Source: Tetraselmis striata | Lineage: Eukaryota > Chlorophyta > Chlorodendrophyceae > Chlorodendrales > Chlorodendraceae | Reading direction: 5' to 3' | DNA: 64,000 bases | Assembly (NCBI GenBank): GCA_006384855.1 | Contig: VCJN01000053.1 | Span: 62,001 to 126,000 of the forward strand | Part shown: piece by piece, positions 1 through 11,056 of the stretch | Layout of the letters: each line of letters opens with the position of its first letter | Numbering within the stretch: position 1 is the first letter of the stretch | The notes under the pieces: model-generated | What the model saw: the letters and a program-made list of their open reading frames with translations, nothing else | What the model was told of the DNA's origin: nothing | Databases searched by the model: none | Made by a program: the position numbers and the translations under genes

Positions 1-423
1 GGGCAATCGGAAAGGGTGAGAGAGGGCGCACAGGGGCTCACCGTTGCAGCCTCTGATGTGGTTTTACACTGCTGGCGACGACTGGGCGTCGGCTCGGCCT
101 TCCACCTACCTGAATCGATTGCGGCGTGCGCTCCTGATCGATCCTGAAGAAGGTGTCCTGGCGGTTCCTTCGCGGCTTTACAGTCCGCCCCCATTTCTCG
201 GGCACATTTCTCGGGGGACACGGGTACCGCGCTGATTCGCGCCGCGTGACCGTAGTGCCTACCGTGTACCCTGTACGGCTGGCTGGCCTAACGGCTTGCG
301 CCAAGCCGTACGGCCTGGCGGCGGCGCCAGGGCAGCAGGCTGCGCGCAGGATTAGAGTGTAGTGTCAGGCTAGGAAAAATCGGACGAATTCTGTCTTATT
401 ATTATAATCCTTACGGCCCATGC
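1..423. other. Intergenic, nothing recognised
   Basis: GC-rich sequence with overlapping short open frames on both strands. None has a recognisable domain, a splice context or a convincing start. I see no RNA gene or repeat before the foldback element that starts at about 424. Confidence 0.5.
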
Positions 424-918
424 AATTTATGGGCCGGCGGCAACTTGTTGGGCAAATGTTAGCGACCACAGGTACCCAGATACCGTATACTCGTATAGCC
501 GCCAGCCAGCTCATCACTTCAACGACTAGATTTTTATTGTGTCACCATTGATTTTTTCATCAGTGATGACACAATAAAAATCTAGTCGTTGAAGTGATGA
601 GCTGGCTGATGGCCTACCCCGGGGCGTTGGTCCCGTTGGTTCCTGGCGCAGCTTGGCGACTTTGTGGTTCCCTTGGCTCTCCCTTGGTTCTTGGCTCCCT
701 ACTGGCCTCCTGCTCGACCTGGGCTTCAGGTTTATGTCTCTCATTTGCGGGCAACCCTTCATAGTTGCTGTTAGTTCTGTTTGTGGTGCGCACCTGTTAA
801 TAAAGCCCTGATGTAAAAATCAAGTAAATATTGATGAGCTGGCTGGCGGCTATACGAGTATACGGTATCTGGGTACTCGCTAACATTTGCCCAACAAGTT
901 GCCGCCGGCCCATAAATT
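424..918. mobile_element. Foldback/MITE-like element with long terminal inverted repeats
   Basis: Bases 424-517 are the reverse complement of 833-918, apart from a small gap in the right arm; the outer ends read AATTTATGGGCCGGCGG and its complement. Inside the left half there is a second palindrome: 506-544 is perfectly complementary to 567-605 across a 22-base loop. The roughly 230-base middle has no coding potential. No transposase is present, so this is a non-autonomous foldback or MITE-like element. I could not assign a superfamily or identify a target-site duplication. Confidence 0.75.
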
Positions 919-995
919 TTGTGTGCCGTTTAACCCCGCAGCGTTAATAACTCATCACGCGCGCCCAAACCCCGGGCAGAGTTTTATTCCTCAGT

Positions 996-3900
996 ATGTG
1001 CACGGATGAAGAGGTCTTCGGCACAGAGGAAGAACAGAGGCAACGGGCGGCGGAGAAGCGTAAGCAAGCTCTCGACATCACCGGCACTCCCGGACCCGAG
1101 AGGAAGACAAAGCTGATGACGGTCGCCTCTTACGACGACTTCTTTGACGAGAGGGACGGGTCCCAAGAAGATGACTCCTACAACGACTTTACCTCAAGGA
1201 GCTGGACTATCCACTGGTTGAAGAACGCAAGTGCTGAGGTCGAGATCTATTTGTACATCGAATTGCACAAGGCGAGCCTGCTGACTGGCAAGGACTTTTT
1301 CGATGATCCAAAGGGGCCACTTCTCGCGTGTATCGGAAAGATCAAGGACGTCGAGCTGGACTCGGCCGGAAACTACGAGGTGAGTAAAGCTTATATGATG
1401 TCTGAATTCGTGTCAATGTCGTGTTTCAATAAGTATTAATATTCTTGTGCTTGTTACCGCAGATATCTCTTGAACCTTATCGCTTGACAGTGCACAAGGA
1501 GTTCAGGATCGATGTCAGCTTTGAGAGGTTGCTACTCCACGCGATCCAACCGCCACTCTCCTTCCAACCGCGGTTCCAGTCTTACTACGCATGGACTTTG
1601 GTCGAGCGCAATGTGCTGGCGCAGGCGCTGACAGGTTTCGCGTCGGGTCAGATTGACATCGATGACTTGGCCAACATTGACAAGGATTTTAAGAACGCGC
1701 TTCCATACGTCAACACGTTGGCCGTCCCGCCGGCCTTGAATGGCTTCCACAACACCGGTGCCGTCGACTGGATCTCTTACGGCCACCTCAGAGTCGAGAT
1801 TGCTGATCCAGAGGTGAAGACATCTCAAGGTGGCGACATCAACATGTTATACGCCGACAGAGTCAACCTCGTGGTCAACAAGGATACGGGGCTGCCTTAC
1901 ATTTCCAGCTTCATATCCGATAAGTTCGTCGCTCCGCCGCCGGAATTTGAATTCCGTTCCCCAAAGCTGCAAGACTGCAATATGGTGGCGCAAAGCTACA
2001 AGGTAAAAGCCTATCGCGACCTGTTGTACCTATCCGGATCATATATGTGTAGTTACATATAAATCAATACACAATGCAACTTACTGACATCCATTTCTTG
2101 CATTTGTTATTCAGAGAAATCCTTCCCTGTCCGCCGAGAATTTCTCGGTGTCCTTTCCAGTAGTCCCTAAACAAGATTTTTTTCTCCGATGAGTACGAGC
2201 CCCTCGCTCAGACCATGGCCAACTTCAAGGAGCTAGTCGCAGCACACGAAGGCGGGGAGAACCCGAGGTTGGCGGATTCAAATTCCTACAGGCCAGAGAT
2301 CGACGTCATCGTCGAGTTTCTTCGCGCCCACGCCGCGCGTCAAGCCAACATCGACGGCAGCCACAGACGGGAGGCGAAGCGCATGGTGAAAGAAAACTAC
2401 CCGGAAATCTACAACGCCAACAAAGGCATCCACCTCACGTCGACTAAGATGTACATCGGCCTCTCGCCGGAAGTCTGCCGCTACATGTCTATGAAGCTCA
2501 ACGAGGCGGGTCACACCGTCGTGGGAGACACGTCGATGCACAAACTCCTGGTGAGTGACCCATTCTCCCAAATTACTATTGAGCTAACCGTGGCAGCAAA
2601 TAGGCGTAAAGTGTGACAAAAGTCGTTCTGTCGTTAGCGGGTTAAAAATATGTGACAGTGGGACGAAACGTTCTGTCATCAGCGGGACGAAACGGTCTGT
2701 CATCAGTGGGACGAAACGGTCTGTCATCAGTGGGACGAAACGGTCTGTCATCAGTGGGACGAAACGGTTTGTCATCAGCGGGACGAAAGGGTTGGTCATC
2801 AGCGGGACGAAACGGTCTGTCATCAGTGGGACGAAACGGTTTGTCATCAGTTGGACGAAACGGTTTGTCATCAGTGGGACGAAACGGTGTGTCATCAGGG
2901 GGACGAAACGGTTTGTCATCAGTGGGACGAAACGGTTTGTCATCAGTGGGACGAAACGGTCTGTCATCAGTGGGACGAACCGTTCTGTCATCAGCGGGAC
3001 GAAACGGTCTGTCATCAGTGGGACGAAACGGTCTGTCATCAGTGGGACGAAACGGTCTGTCATCAGTGGGACGAAACGGTTTGTCATCAGCGGGACGAAA
3101 GGGTTGGTCATCAGCGGGACGAAACGTTATGTCATCAGTGGGACGAAACGGTTTGTCATCAGTGGGACGAAACGGTTTGTCATCAGCGGGACGAAAGGGT
3201 TGGTCAACAGCGGGACGAAACGTTCTGTCATCAGTTGGACGAAACGGTTTGTCATCAGTTGGACGAAACGGTTTGTCATCAGTGGGACGAAACGGTGTGT
3301 CATCAGGGGGACGAAACGGTTTGTCATCAGTGGGACGAAACGGTTTGTCATCAGTGGGACGAAACGGTCTGTCATCAGTGGGACGAACCGTTCTGTCATC
3401 AGTGGGACGAACCGTTCTGTCATCAGTGGGACGAAACGGTTTGTCATCAGTGGGACGAAACGGTGTGTCATCAGTGGGACGAAACGGTTTGTCATCAGCG
3501 GGACGAAACGGTTTGTCATCAGCGGGACGAAACGGTTTGTCATCAGTGGGACGAAACGGTCTGTCATCAGTGGGACGAACCGTTCTGTCATCAGTGGGAC
3601 GAAACGCTCTGTCATCAGCGGGACGAAATGTTTTGTCATCAGCGGGACGAAACGGTTTGTCATCGAGGTACAAGCGTTCGGAATTTTGAAATCGGTGCAA
3701 TTGTTTCTGCAGAACCTTCGCAGATGTTTCGAGAGCTGATATGCAGAACAGGATGCAAATCGCCCCGGCTTTAGGGCACTTCCGCAAATCAGGGTAGTGA
3801 AGGAGTTCAAGAAGTCTGAAATTCTTCAAGTTGAACTTGAGAAGATCGGCATCAAAGATGAGAAGAGCAGCGAGTTTTCAAGTTTGATTGACCTTTGCTC

Positions 3901-6512
3901 GCGCCCACAACGGTGAGCTGCGTACATGATGAAAATTTATCGTGTTGTTAATGCTGCTAGATTCTGACAAATGATTTGCGCAGTGTTTTTGAGCCCCTTG
4001 AGCAGATTTCTGAAGCCTACCGGCATGTGGACCTCGGGGTTCGAGGATGGGACGAAGCCAGAACCAAACTCGGAGACCTGTTTGTGTACTACGAGCAAGA
4101 ACTCGATAGAGTCAAGCGTCTCAATTACGGCAGGCAACTCACCCAGAAGGATGTGAGCAAGGTTTACGAAGCAATTCGGAAGCCTATCAATACAATCCTC
4201 GATAACAAGAAGTACGGCTTCGGGAAAGACAGAGCTCACTTCCGAGTCGCCCTCATGGAGGTAAGTTGTGACCGACCCCAGTGTCTTAATCACATGGAAT
4301 ACTATCATTCATTCCTTTCTCCGTACTGAAGTTTGTTTTTCGACCCAGGATGTCGGCTTTGGACCCCATGCGCCCTGGCTAGACGAGCCGTCTCTTGCCA
4401 AGCAGAGCGACAGCGCGGATCTCCCTGTGGGCCAGATGTACCTGGTGGTTGGACTGCTCATCCAAGGCGAGCACAGTGTGACCCCGAGCCTCTACGAGCT
4501 GGTGGATGACATAAAGCATGCCGGCGACAATGGCCCCATGGCTGTTACGCACACCAACGCGGAGTGGCTCGCGATGATTGAGACCTGGAGGTTTCGCGAT
4601 CTCTTGCGTCGAGCAAGCATCAAGCTCATGAATGCTATTGGCACGGCAAAGGGACACGGACAGGAACTCCAACTGCTGACGCCGGACGAACCGGCCAGGA
4701 ACTGGGGGAAATATCTCTCGGACCACATCATCGAAATGGATGTGGATGACAAAGTGTCGGATGAGCAAGCGGCCGCTCGCCTTGACGCCATCACCAAGTT
4801 CCGAGCCAAGGTTGATGACCTCGGCCCAACAGGCTTCCCTAGAAAGTTCCAGGATTTGTTCAAAGGTGCTCATCGCTCCGGTCCGTTGATGGTCTTGCTG
4901 ACCCCTCCTGCCAGATGGGGGGGCATGAAATCCGCCGATTGTCTCACACCACTACCGGTTCGAGAGCATATCGCGGCCACCAACACCACCATCAGGAGTG
5001 AGGCGTATCGCATCAAGAATCAGATGCCGGACTTGGTCATCTCCTTCTTCACAGAGTTTGCTCTTCTGGCATGTGCGCCGGAGCTTATCGCGGTTTCCGC
5101 TCCGAATGTTTCTAATGAGCTGTGGATATCGATGAAGGTAACTAAGATCTTGTGCAACCACAAATGCTCTTCTAAATTTTCGTTGTGAGCTATTAACCCG
5201 AATCTGTTTTCTAATACACACAGGCCGAGGAACTTCCGGTGATGCCCAAGGGAGAAGGGGTCGACAAGGATGACAAGGTGTGGTTGAACACGGAGCTTTG
5301 CAAGACTTGCATTGTGGAGGGGAACTTCAAGGCTCCCGCGACAAAACAATTCGTCGCGGACGCCATGTTGGCAGTTCGTGCCAAAAAGGCAACAGTCTTC
5401 ATTGCCGACGCGCTTTTCGGAGCTGGTTCGCACACATGGGACTCGAAGGATGCTGCGTGGGGTACGGACGACTTCAACGACGTGTTTGCTTTCGCCGGGC
5501 AAGACAACCCCCACAACCCCGGTGCGTACTAGATGACTGTGCTTTCATTTATCTCATTCCCGATTTACCCCCGCGCAGGCAGTTGAATATCCTGACTGGA
5601 TCTTCTGACGTCCACACTGCTCTCGATGGGTGCCATTTCTTCATTCACCTCTCGGACCAGCAACTTGGATCCGCAATCACAGCCGTTCAAAAACAAGCTG
5701 AGGACCTCATCTATCACGTCCTGACTTGGGCCAAGGATTGCGGGATGAAGATGGGCAGCTCTCTGCGTCACGACGCTGAGTACTACCTCTACGTCAGGAA
5801 GCCCCCGCCAAGCATCATAGCTGACAACATCCGTTTCGATGATCCCCGAAGGTGACGAGATTTGATCCGTGGAAAATAGCCGGCTTGTATTTATTTACTC
5901 GCTAAGCCGGTTGTGCCTTTCCAGATTCTCTACATCCATCATATTGGGTCACTTCAAAGACAGTTCGAAATTGAAGGACGAGAACAGACAGACGGTGAAC
6001 AAGTACCAAAAGCCTATCGCTCTCTTCGCCAAGCACCTTAAGATGGCGGCAACAGACGGGACAACAATCGTCGACGTCACAGCCGGAACCGGGACAACCG
6101 CGGTGCGTGAGGGGTGCAACCCGGGTGAGTGTCTTAATGGGGTCAGCATAAAAAACTAACGCCTTGTGCGGTTTGCCACGCCTTTGCCAGGTCGCTGCGG
6201 CCTTTTCCGTGTGGTGGGACCATATGGATCATACCTACTCGTTCACACACAGGAACTTGAAGATTATCCTCATTGACAACCAGAAGACGCAAATCGCTGG
6301 GATGAAGTCCAGGATGACCTCATGGTTCAAATAAAGAGAAGCCATGGGACGAGACTCAACAACTGCGTCCAAGTGACTTCGAGAAGTGGCCGGGTCTACC
6401 CCATCCAATGACCGTGTCAGAGGAGTTCTCAGAGCGTCTTGCGGCAGCGAAGAAGAGGCAAGAGGCGGCAGAGCGCCGAGGGGATTATGTGATCGAAGAT
6501 GATGATATGTAG
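996..6512 (+). CDS. Multi-exon protein with C-terminal beta-class N4/N6 DNA methyltransferase-like domain
   Basis: Exons read from GT-AG sites and phase: 996-1379, 1463-2002, 2115-2550, 3752-3912, 3984-4260, 4349-5137, 5224-5521, about 5579-5851, 5925-6102 and 6191 onward, roughly 1,200 residues. The first ~860 residues are unrecognised. Exon 7 carries IADALFGAGSHTWDSKDAAW, aligning by eye with the catalytic motif IV region (DPPY...WD) but with DALF in place of DPPY. Exon 9 has KYQKPIALFAKHLK followed by VDVTAGTGTTA and then VAAAFSV in exon 10. This is the motif X then motif I order (QKP..L, then FAGSGTT..AA) of beta-class enzymes. Exon 10 has IILIDNQKTQIAG, resembling the GIEID...A strand after motif I. 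The exons do not all join in one clean frame, and the frame closes about 59 codons before the end preserved in the array copies at 41 and 56 kb. It may be a decaying copy of a dispersed gene. The first exon could be preceded by others, since the ATG follows an acceptor-like CCTCAG. Confidence 0.6.
2655..3664. repeat. 24-bp minisatellite, about 42 copies, in an intron
   Basis: Tandem copies of a 24-base unit (core GTGGGACGAAACGG, then TYTGTCATCA) fill most of the intron between exons 3 and 4 of the methyltransferase-like gene. Because 24 is a multiple of three, all six frames stay open and give long spurious repeat ORFs. Variant units recur in the same order about 408 bases apart (GTGTGTCATCAGGGGG at about 2885 and 3293), which indicates a higher-order block of 17 units. 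Confidence 0.92.
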
Positions 6513-6861
6513 TACAATTCCGCAAAATTAGCCGCTCATATGTTTTGTCCCGGCTTTGACAGAGTTTCAGCCCCGGACGGCACAAACTACTTGTAGCCAT
6601 CACGGCCCCCGCCCTTATTTTTGTCCCAGTTTGGACAGAGTTTCAGCCCCCGATGGCGCAAACTTCTTGTAACCATCCCGTTTCCTTCACTCTTTTGATT
6701 TGTCCCTGCTTGGACGGAATTAGTTTCCCCGACTTGGCACAAAATGAACCAACCGGCATTCATATTAGCTTGCAATCCCACTGCTGCCCCCAAACCCTGA
6801 TTTAGACCTAACCACAATGCACCGCGCGCCTCGGGGCAAAATAGGTTACATTACTGTTGAC
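6268..6861 (+). repeat. Dispersed repeat: last exon and 3' flank of the methyltransferase-like gene
   Basis: This segment occurs, reverse-complemented and nearly identical, at 41,219-41,810 and 55,789-56,391. It covers the end of the last coding exon, the stop region and about 350 bases of 3' flank. The flank contains imperfect short repeats around TTTGTCCCRGYTTGGACAGA. Homology stops on the downstream side just after GGTTACATTACTGTT, which may be the 3' end of a mobile or dispersed unit. Confidence 0.85.
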
Positions 6862-6971
6862 GTGTGATATGCGCATGATACAGTTTATTACGAGTATGTC
6901 ACGGAATGACTACATACGAGTGTCATTATACTGGTAGAATTACGAATTAAATACAGGGTAATACATGCTAA

Positions 6972-7664
6972 TTACGAGGTGGCCCGGGAGCCTAGTGATT
7001 TGTCGATCTTGGCGGGCTTGGGCTTGCTGGGCTTGAGTTTGAAGTGCTTGGCGTCTTCCGGTGGGGCCGGGGGGCGGCGGGGACGGCGGCGAGGCATGGG
7101 GGAGGGCTCGTCGTCGGTGAGGGCGCCGCCGAAACGTTCGTTGACGTCCGCCTTCGCCGCGGCGGTGACGGTGTAGTCGGCTTGTCGTTGAAGCTCCTCT
7201 CGGAGCCCTGCCCCTACCGGCGAACCGCGTAGTCGGTGGAACGGGGCCGGAGGAGCCGTGCGCGTGTAATCTTTGGCGAGCGTCTTGTCCCCCGCATCCG
7301 CGTCGCCCGCTGCCTTGAGGCGTAGTAGGTAGGCGAGGAAGTCGCGCCGGTGCTGGTTGGTGGCGCCGTAGGCCGCGATTGCTGCTTTAAGGACGCCAAT
7401 GTCCGCCGCACCAAGGTGAATCTCCTGGCTAGCCGATCCTTCAATCGCCGCTGCCGCCTCGTTGGGGGCCGCGTGAGCGACGGCATCGTAGAATACATAG
7501 CAATACAACGAGCGATACTTGTCCAACGTGGCCCAGTGCCGCTTCTCTGTCAGGATGCGGCTCGTCTGGTGAGCCGCAATGTTGGTGAGCCGTAAAAATC
7601 CGGCGCCGTAGACATGCCGGGCGCCGGCTGAAATGCAAAGCCGGGCGCAATGAGGGGGGCCCAA
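6972..7664 (-). CDS. Hypothetical protein, basic proline/lysine-rich C-terminus; possibly element-derived
   Basis: A 230-codon open frame on the minus strand. Its middle section (around LDKYRSLYCYVFYDAVAHAA) looks helical. The last ~60 residues are rich in Pro, Arg and Lys (PMPRRRPRRPPAPP, KLKPSKPKPAKIDKS), as in nucleic-acid-binding tails. Further coding-looking sequence lies upstream up to about 7,945, so the frame is probably only part of a longer gene. The layout would fit a structural protein of a retroelement, but I recognise no family motif and no polymerase nearby. If it is such an element, it is a broken fossil. Confidence 0.35.
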   Translation of the reverse strand: MGPPHCARLCISAGARHVYGAGFLRLTNIAAHQTSRILTEKRHWATLDKYRSLYCYVFYDAVAHAAPNEAAAAIEGSASQEIHLGAADIGVLKAAIAAYGATNQHRRDFLAYLLRLKAAGDADAGDKTLAKDYTRTAPPAPFHRLRGSPVGAGLREELQRQADYTVTAAAKADVNERFGGALTDDEPSPMPRRRPRRPPAPPEDAKHFKLKPSKPKPAKIDKSLGSRATS

Positions 7665-8099
7665 TCATCCCACGTGAAATAATCGCCGTCGGAGGGGAAA
7701 GGGTGCGCATACGTCATCGGCGCGTGGGGCGGGTCGTCTGGCGGAGAGCGCTAGGGCGGGCGGGCGTGGCTCCGAAGTGGTGTCGCCGTCATTTGCCGCT
7801 GAGGGTCACGGGCGAGCGAGTCGCGCAGCAAAGCCGCGAGATTTGCCACCGAGGCCTCCAGCTTGGCGAAACGGGCAGGCGAGACGGTGGACGAGCCGGT
7901 GCGTGCCGCATGCTCTTTTCCTTTACCGTCGTCACTGCCGAGCATACTGAGCCGGGCAACGTCGTGTCACTGGCGGTAGGTCAAGTCGATGGACGCTCCC
8001 TCACAGCGCCGTGCGCTGTGCGATTGCTACAGTGCGAGAAACGCTTCATCAATGGGGATGAGCGCAGTGATGGCACCTCTAGCACCACCTAAGTGGTGC

Positions 8100-8317
8100 T
8101 GAAAGTTTTAGGAGTGCTAGGGATGCCGGGAGCTGTCGACGGCCAGCTGGCAACATATGCCAGCCGCCGCCACTCTAGAAACTTTCGGAAACTTCTAGCA
8201 TGTCCAACGCGTCGTGCTAAATTGCAACGACAGCCGGCGAAGGTTTTTTACGAGTAGCGGCATGAATTGCCCGCGCCACTCGGCCCGTGTGACGAACAAT
8301 GAACAATTATCATATTA
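8100..8317. other. Short intergenic spacer, nothing recognised
   Basis: Mixed-composition sequence with no convincing frame. It ends at the terminal repeat of the element at 8,318. Confidence 0.4.
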
Positions 8318-9181
8318 AGGGGCATTCGCGACTTTGGATCAAGGATTGGACCAAACTTTGGTTCAACATATTAGCGTGCCACGTCGCGCGCGGGCCTAGT
8401 CAACATTGAATCATTACAACAAAAGCCACATGGAGTCAGTAACGACGTCGCGGTTTTTACATGCGTCGCCTGCCGGCCACGCCGTCACGATCCCGCCCGT
8501 CCGCTCTTGCAGCACCCACCGCCCCTCAACAAGCTTCTCGTTTTGGACCGAGGCGAGCTTCCGCAGCTTCCTCTCCAACTTCTTCCTAAGGGGGGCCTTG
8601 GCTCCGAATTGATTCGCCTACATCAAGAACTCGCAGATACGGGCAGGGTTTGCGGCGTTCAGTGGAGTTGAGATCTAACACGGGTCCGAATCCCACAGTC
8701 GCTTTCCACTCCATGGGCGACACCTTTTTTAGCTTCACATCCTCCTCAACCAAAGACTCGGAGCTCGTGTCCGACGTAGTACTAGCGGGAGCGTTGCCAC
8801 ACGGCGTATTGTAGGGGTGTGGGCTAGTCGGTGGGTGCGGCTGCGGGCGGCGGGTTGTTTGAATTGGCGCGAGCTGCGGCGGGCCGCAGCACGATGCGCC
8901 CTCCACCGCTGCCTCCTCCGGCCCACCCGTAGCCCGCCCACCCGGAGCTGTACAGCCGTGACCGTATGTAGCAGTACCAGTACGACTATTCTGCCGTCGC
9001 TCAAAAACACGGACGCGCTTTCTTTCCTCCAATCTTTGATCCCAACTTCGTTTTTGGTCCCAAGTTGGGGAAGATTGGACCAACATCTTGGTCTAATCTT
9101 CGAGGGTATACGGGCTGACGTGTACAGCGGATGCTGACGTGTTGATCCAAAGTGTTGGTCCAAAGTTCGCAAACGCCCCCT
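8318..9181. mobile_element. Non-autonomous TIR DNA transposon, about 860 bp
   Basis: The left end reads AGGGGCATTCGCGACTTTGG. The reverse complement of the right end reads AGGGGGCGTTTGCGAACTTT. Subterminal copies of TTTGGACCAA/TTTGGATCAA and GATTGGACCAA occur at both ends in opposite orientation, as in transposase-binding arrays. The interior has minus-strand frames with a basic stretch (LRKKLERKLRKLASVQNEKL) but no recognisable transposase catalytic domain. The G-rich TIR recalls PIF/Harbinger-like elements, but no clear target-site duplication was found, so the superfamily is unassigned. Confidence 0.65.
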
Positions 9182-9547
9182 ATCAGTTCATTTCTTGGAC
9201 GAAATCATGAGTGTTGGGAATTCCATTATCACAGGTCTAGTCTTTCGGAATGCTTCGGCAATAATTTACTTGATGAGGCCAATAAGAATTTGAAGTGTGT
9301 TTTAGGTGCCATATGTCGCTCAAAACAAAGGGGGGGGGATTTGATAGGTGGCCAAAGTTTGGTAGCTAGTACTTTCCGCTTTGCTTACCGGCTCCCACTA
9401 ACCGCCGTATCTTACGCACCGCACAACCCTCACCCGTACTGCCGCCGCCGCGCTAGGCCGGCATGTTGTTGCCCAGAGCGCAAATACCTATCAGTCCACA
9501 CCACGCCTACCTCACGTCGCCAGCCTTCGGCTTGGGTAGCTAACACC

Positions 9548-9844
9548 ATGTCGGTATCCACCAGGCACACCGTGAAGGTGGAGGTGAAGTGGGACGGCAG
9601 GGAGCTTCCTGTTACGCCCGTGCTCTACCCCCTAGAGCAGGATTGGCTAGAGGCCCGTGCCCTGCGCAGTATGCTAGAGTATGCAGTGAACAACTTGGAC
9701 CCTAGCCTATCATCCTTTGAGCTCGTTGAACACATTGCAGTGGTCGTCGTGGAGTATGAGTTGTTCAGCTCGCCTTCCTCGGGCAATCTGAGGCGGCGTG
9801 TGACTAGCGAGTCCGGTGGCAGCCGCATGCTCCAAGACAACTAA
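9548..9844 (+). CDS. Small hypothetical protein (98 aa)
   Basis: The frame starts at the ATG in ACACCATGTCGG and encodes an acidic, regular-looking 98-residue protein (TRHTVKVEVKWDGRELP..., then LRSMLEYAVNNLDPSLSSFE). An alternating hydrophobic strand (HIAVVVVEYELF) suggests a folded beta-containing domain. The same frame is open further upstream to 9,152, but that part runs through the end of the transposon and looks non-coding. No family recognised. It may be a fragment of a larger, degraded gene. Confidence 0.3.
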   Translation: MSVSTRHTVKVEVKWDGRELPVTPVLYPLEQDWLEARALRSMLEYAVNNLDPSLSSFELVEHIAVVVVEYELFSSPSSGNLRRRVTSESGGSRMLQDN

Positions 9845-10173
9845 CATGTGGGATGCGATGGAAGAGGTGCCCATTCGGCACTTCGAGTTCGCCTGGTATG
9901 TGGGCACACGCCAGAAGGGGGGAGGGGCAGCCATAGAACACTACTGATGTATAATCGTGTGCTTTGTGCTCTGAATGCTGCCCTCATGCCTTGATATGCA
10001 CACCTACACAATATATGGACAAATGCAGGTGTGGCAGCTGCCCCCTACACAATATTTGGACAAATGCAACACTTTTCCCCTGGACACTGATGTTCATAGT
10101 ACTTTATACAGTATATCAGCCAGCTACAAAACTTATGGAGGGGGGGGGGGGGGGGGGTGCTCAGATCCGAGAA

Positions 10174-10213
<40 letters not shown>

Positions 10214-11056
10214 CACTAAAACACACTTACACTTCTTACTGGCCTGACGGAAATATAATGGAGCGTCCCCTTCGACTCCGCCTGGCTTCATCCCTATGTT
10301 GACGAGTAGCGCTACTGCTGGATCGCGCTGCCCAATAGAGTATTAATAGATAAATGACCGCGCGGAAAACAAAATCGTTAGATCAGCATCAGCGCTGCTG
10401 GTACAGGTAGTACCCTGCAGCGACTACTGGTCTGGTCACGGGGCGTGCATGTCGCAATCGTCGTGCCCACCCACACATCCGTCGACCCGCCGACCCCTGC
10501 AGGCGGCCGACTGAGCTGCTCTGGACGAGCGGGCCGACATCCGCCATTCAGTCTAGCAGTTGGAATGAGTTTGACCCGACCTCTGCCGCCGCCGCCCGAC
10601 TCGTGGATAACAGATTTCATGCCAGTCAGCAACTAGGCTAGCGGGCTTGGGGCGCCCGGGCCGGCGCGGACTGAAAAAGCAAGCAGTCTGACGTGTGCCG
10701 ACTATCCGGGAGCACGATCGGCCGGGAACTGGCGAGGGCCCCCCCGGCGGGGCAGCTGGGCCGCGAGCCGGCCTGAAAGTTTCGCTCAGGACACGCTTCG
10801 GGATTTTGCTCGGGGCAGCCCAGGGTCGCGCGCGAGGCGGAGGTTGCTCCCGGGGCGGGTCACATCTGGAAGCAGCTCGCGAGAGGGGTTTTCGGAGCAG
10901 CTGAAGGAAAGAAGAAGAAAAGGGCTTGAAAGGGACGGGGGGCGCCGCCCCGCACGACCGGCGGTGGCCCACAGCGGCATGTGAGCCCTAGGAAGCGCTG
11001 CCCTGCCCGGCCTTGCTTCGCCCGGCCCCGTCGTCGGGGCGGCGGGCGCGCCCGCC
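9845..11056. other. Intergenic region upstream of the NEK gene, with two long poly-G runs
   Basis: No supported gene. Two uninterrupted G runs lie at 10,140-10,157 and 10,174-10,212; the second is about 39 bases. From about 10,620 to the NEK start the sequence is very GC-rich, and it probably contains the kinase promoter and 5' UTR. No TATA-type element stands out. Confidence 0.5.

Noticed and set aside
2655-3664. CRISPR-like array
   Set aside because: Contiguous tandem repeats with no unique spacers, in a eukaryotic intron.
2584-3829. Long repeat-protein ORFs on both strands (up to 395 codons)
   Set aside because: They are the 24-base minisatellite read in each frame. The unit length is a multiple of three, so no frame meets a stop. 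The segment lies between good splice sites of the surrounding gene.
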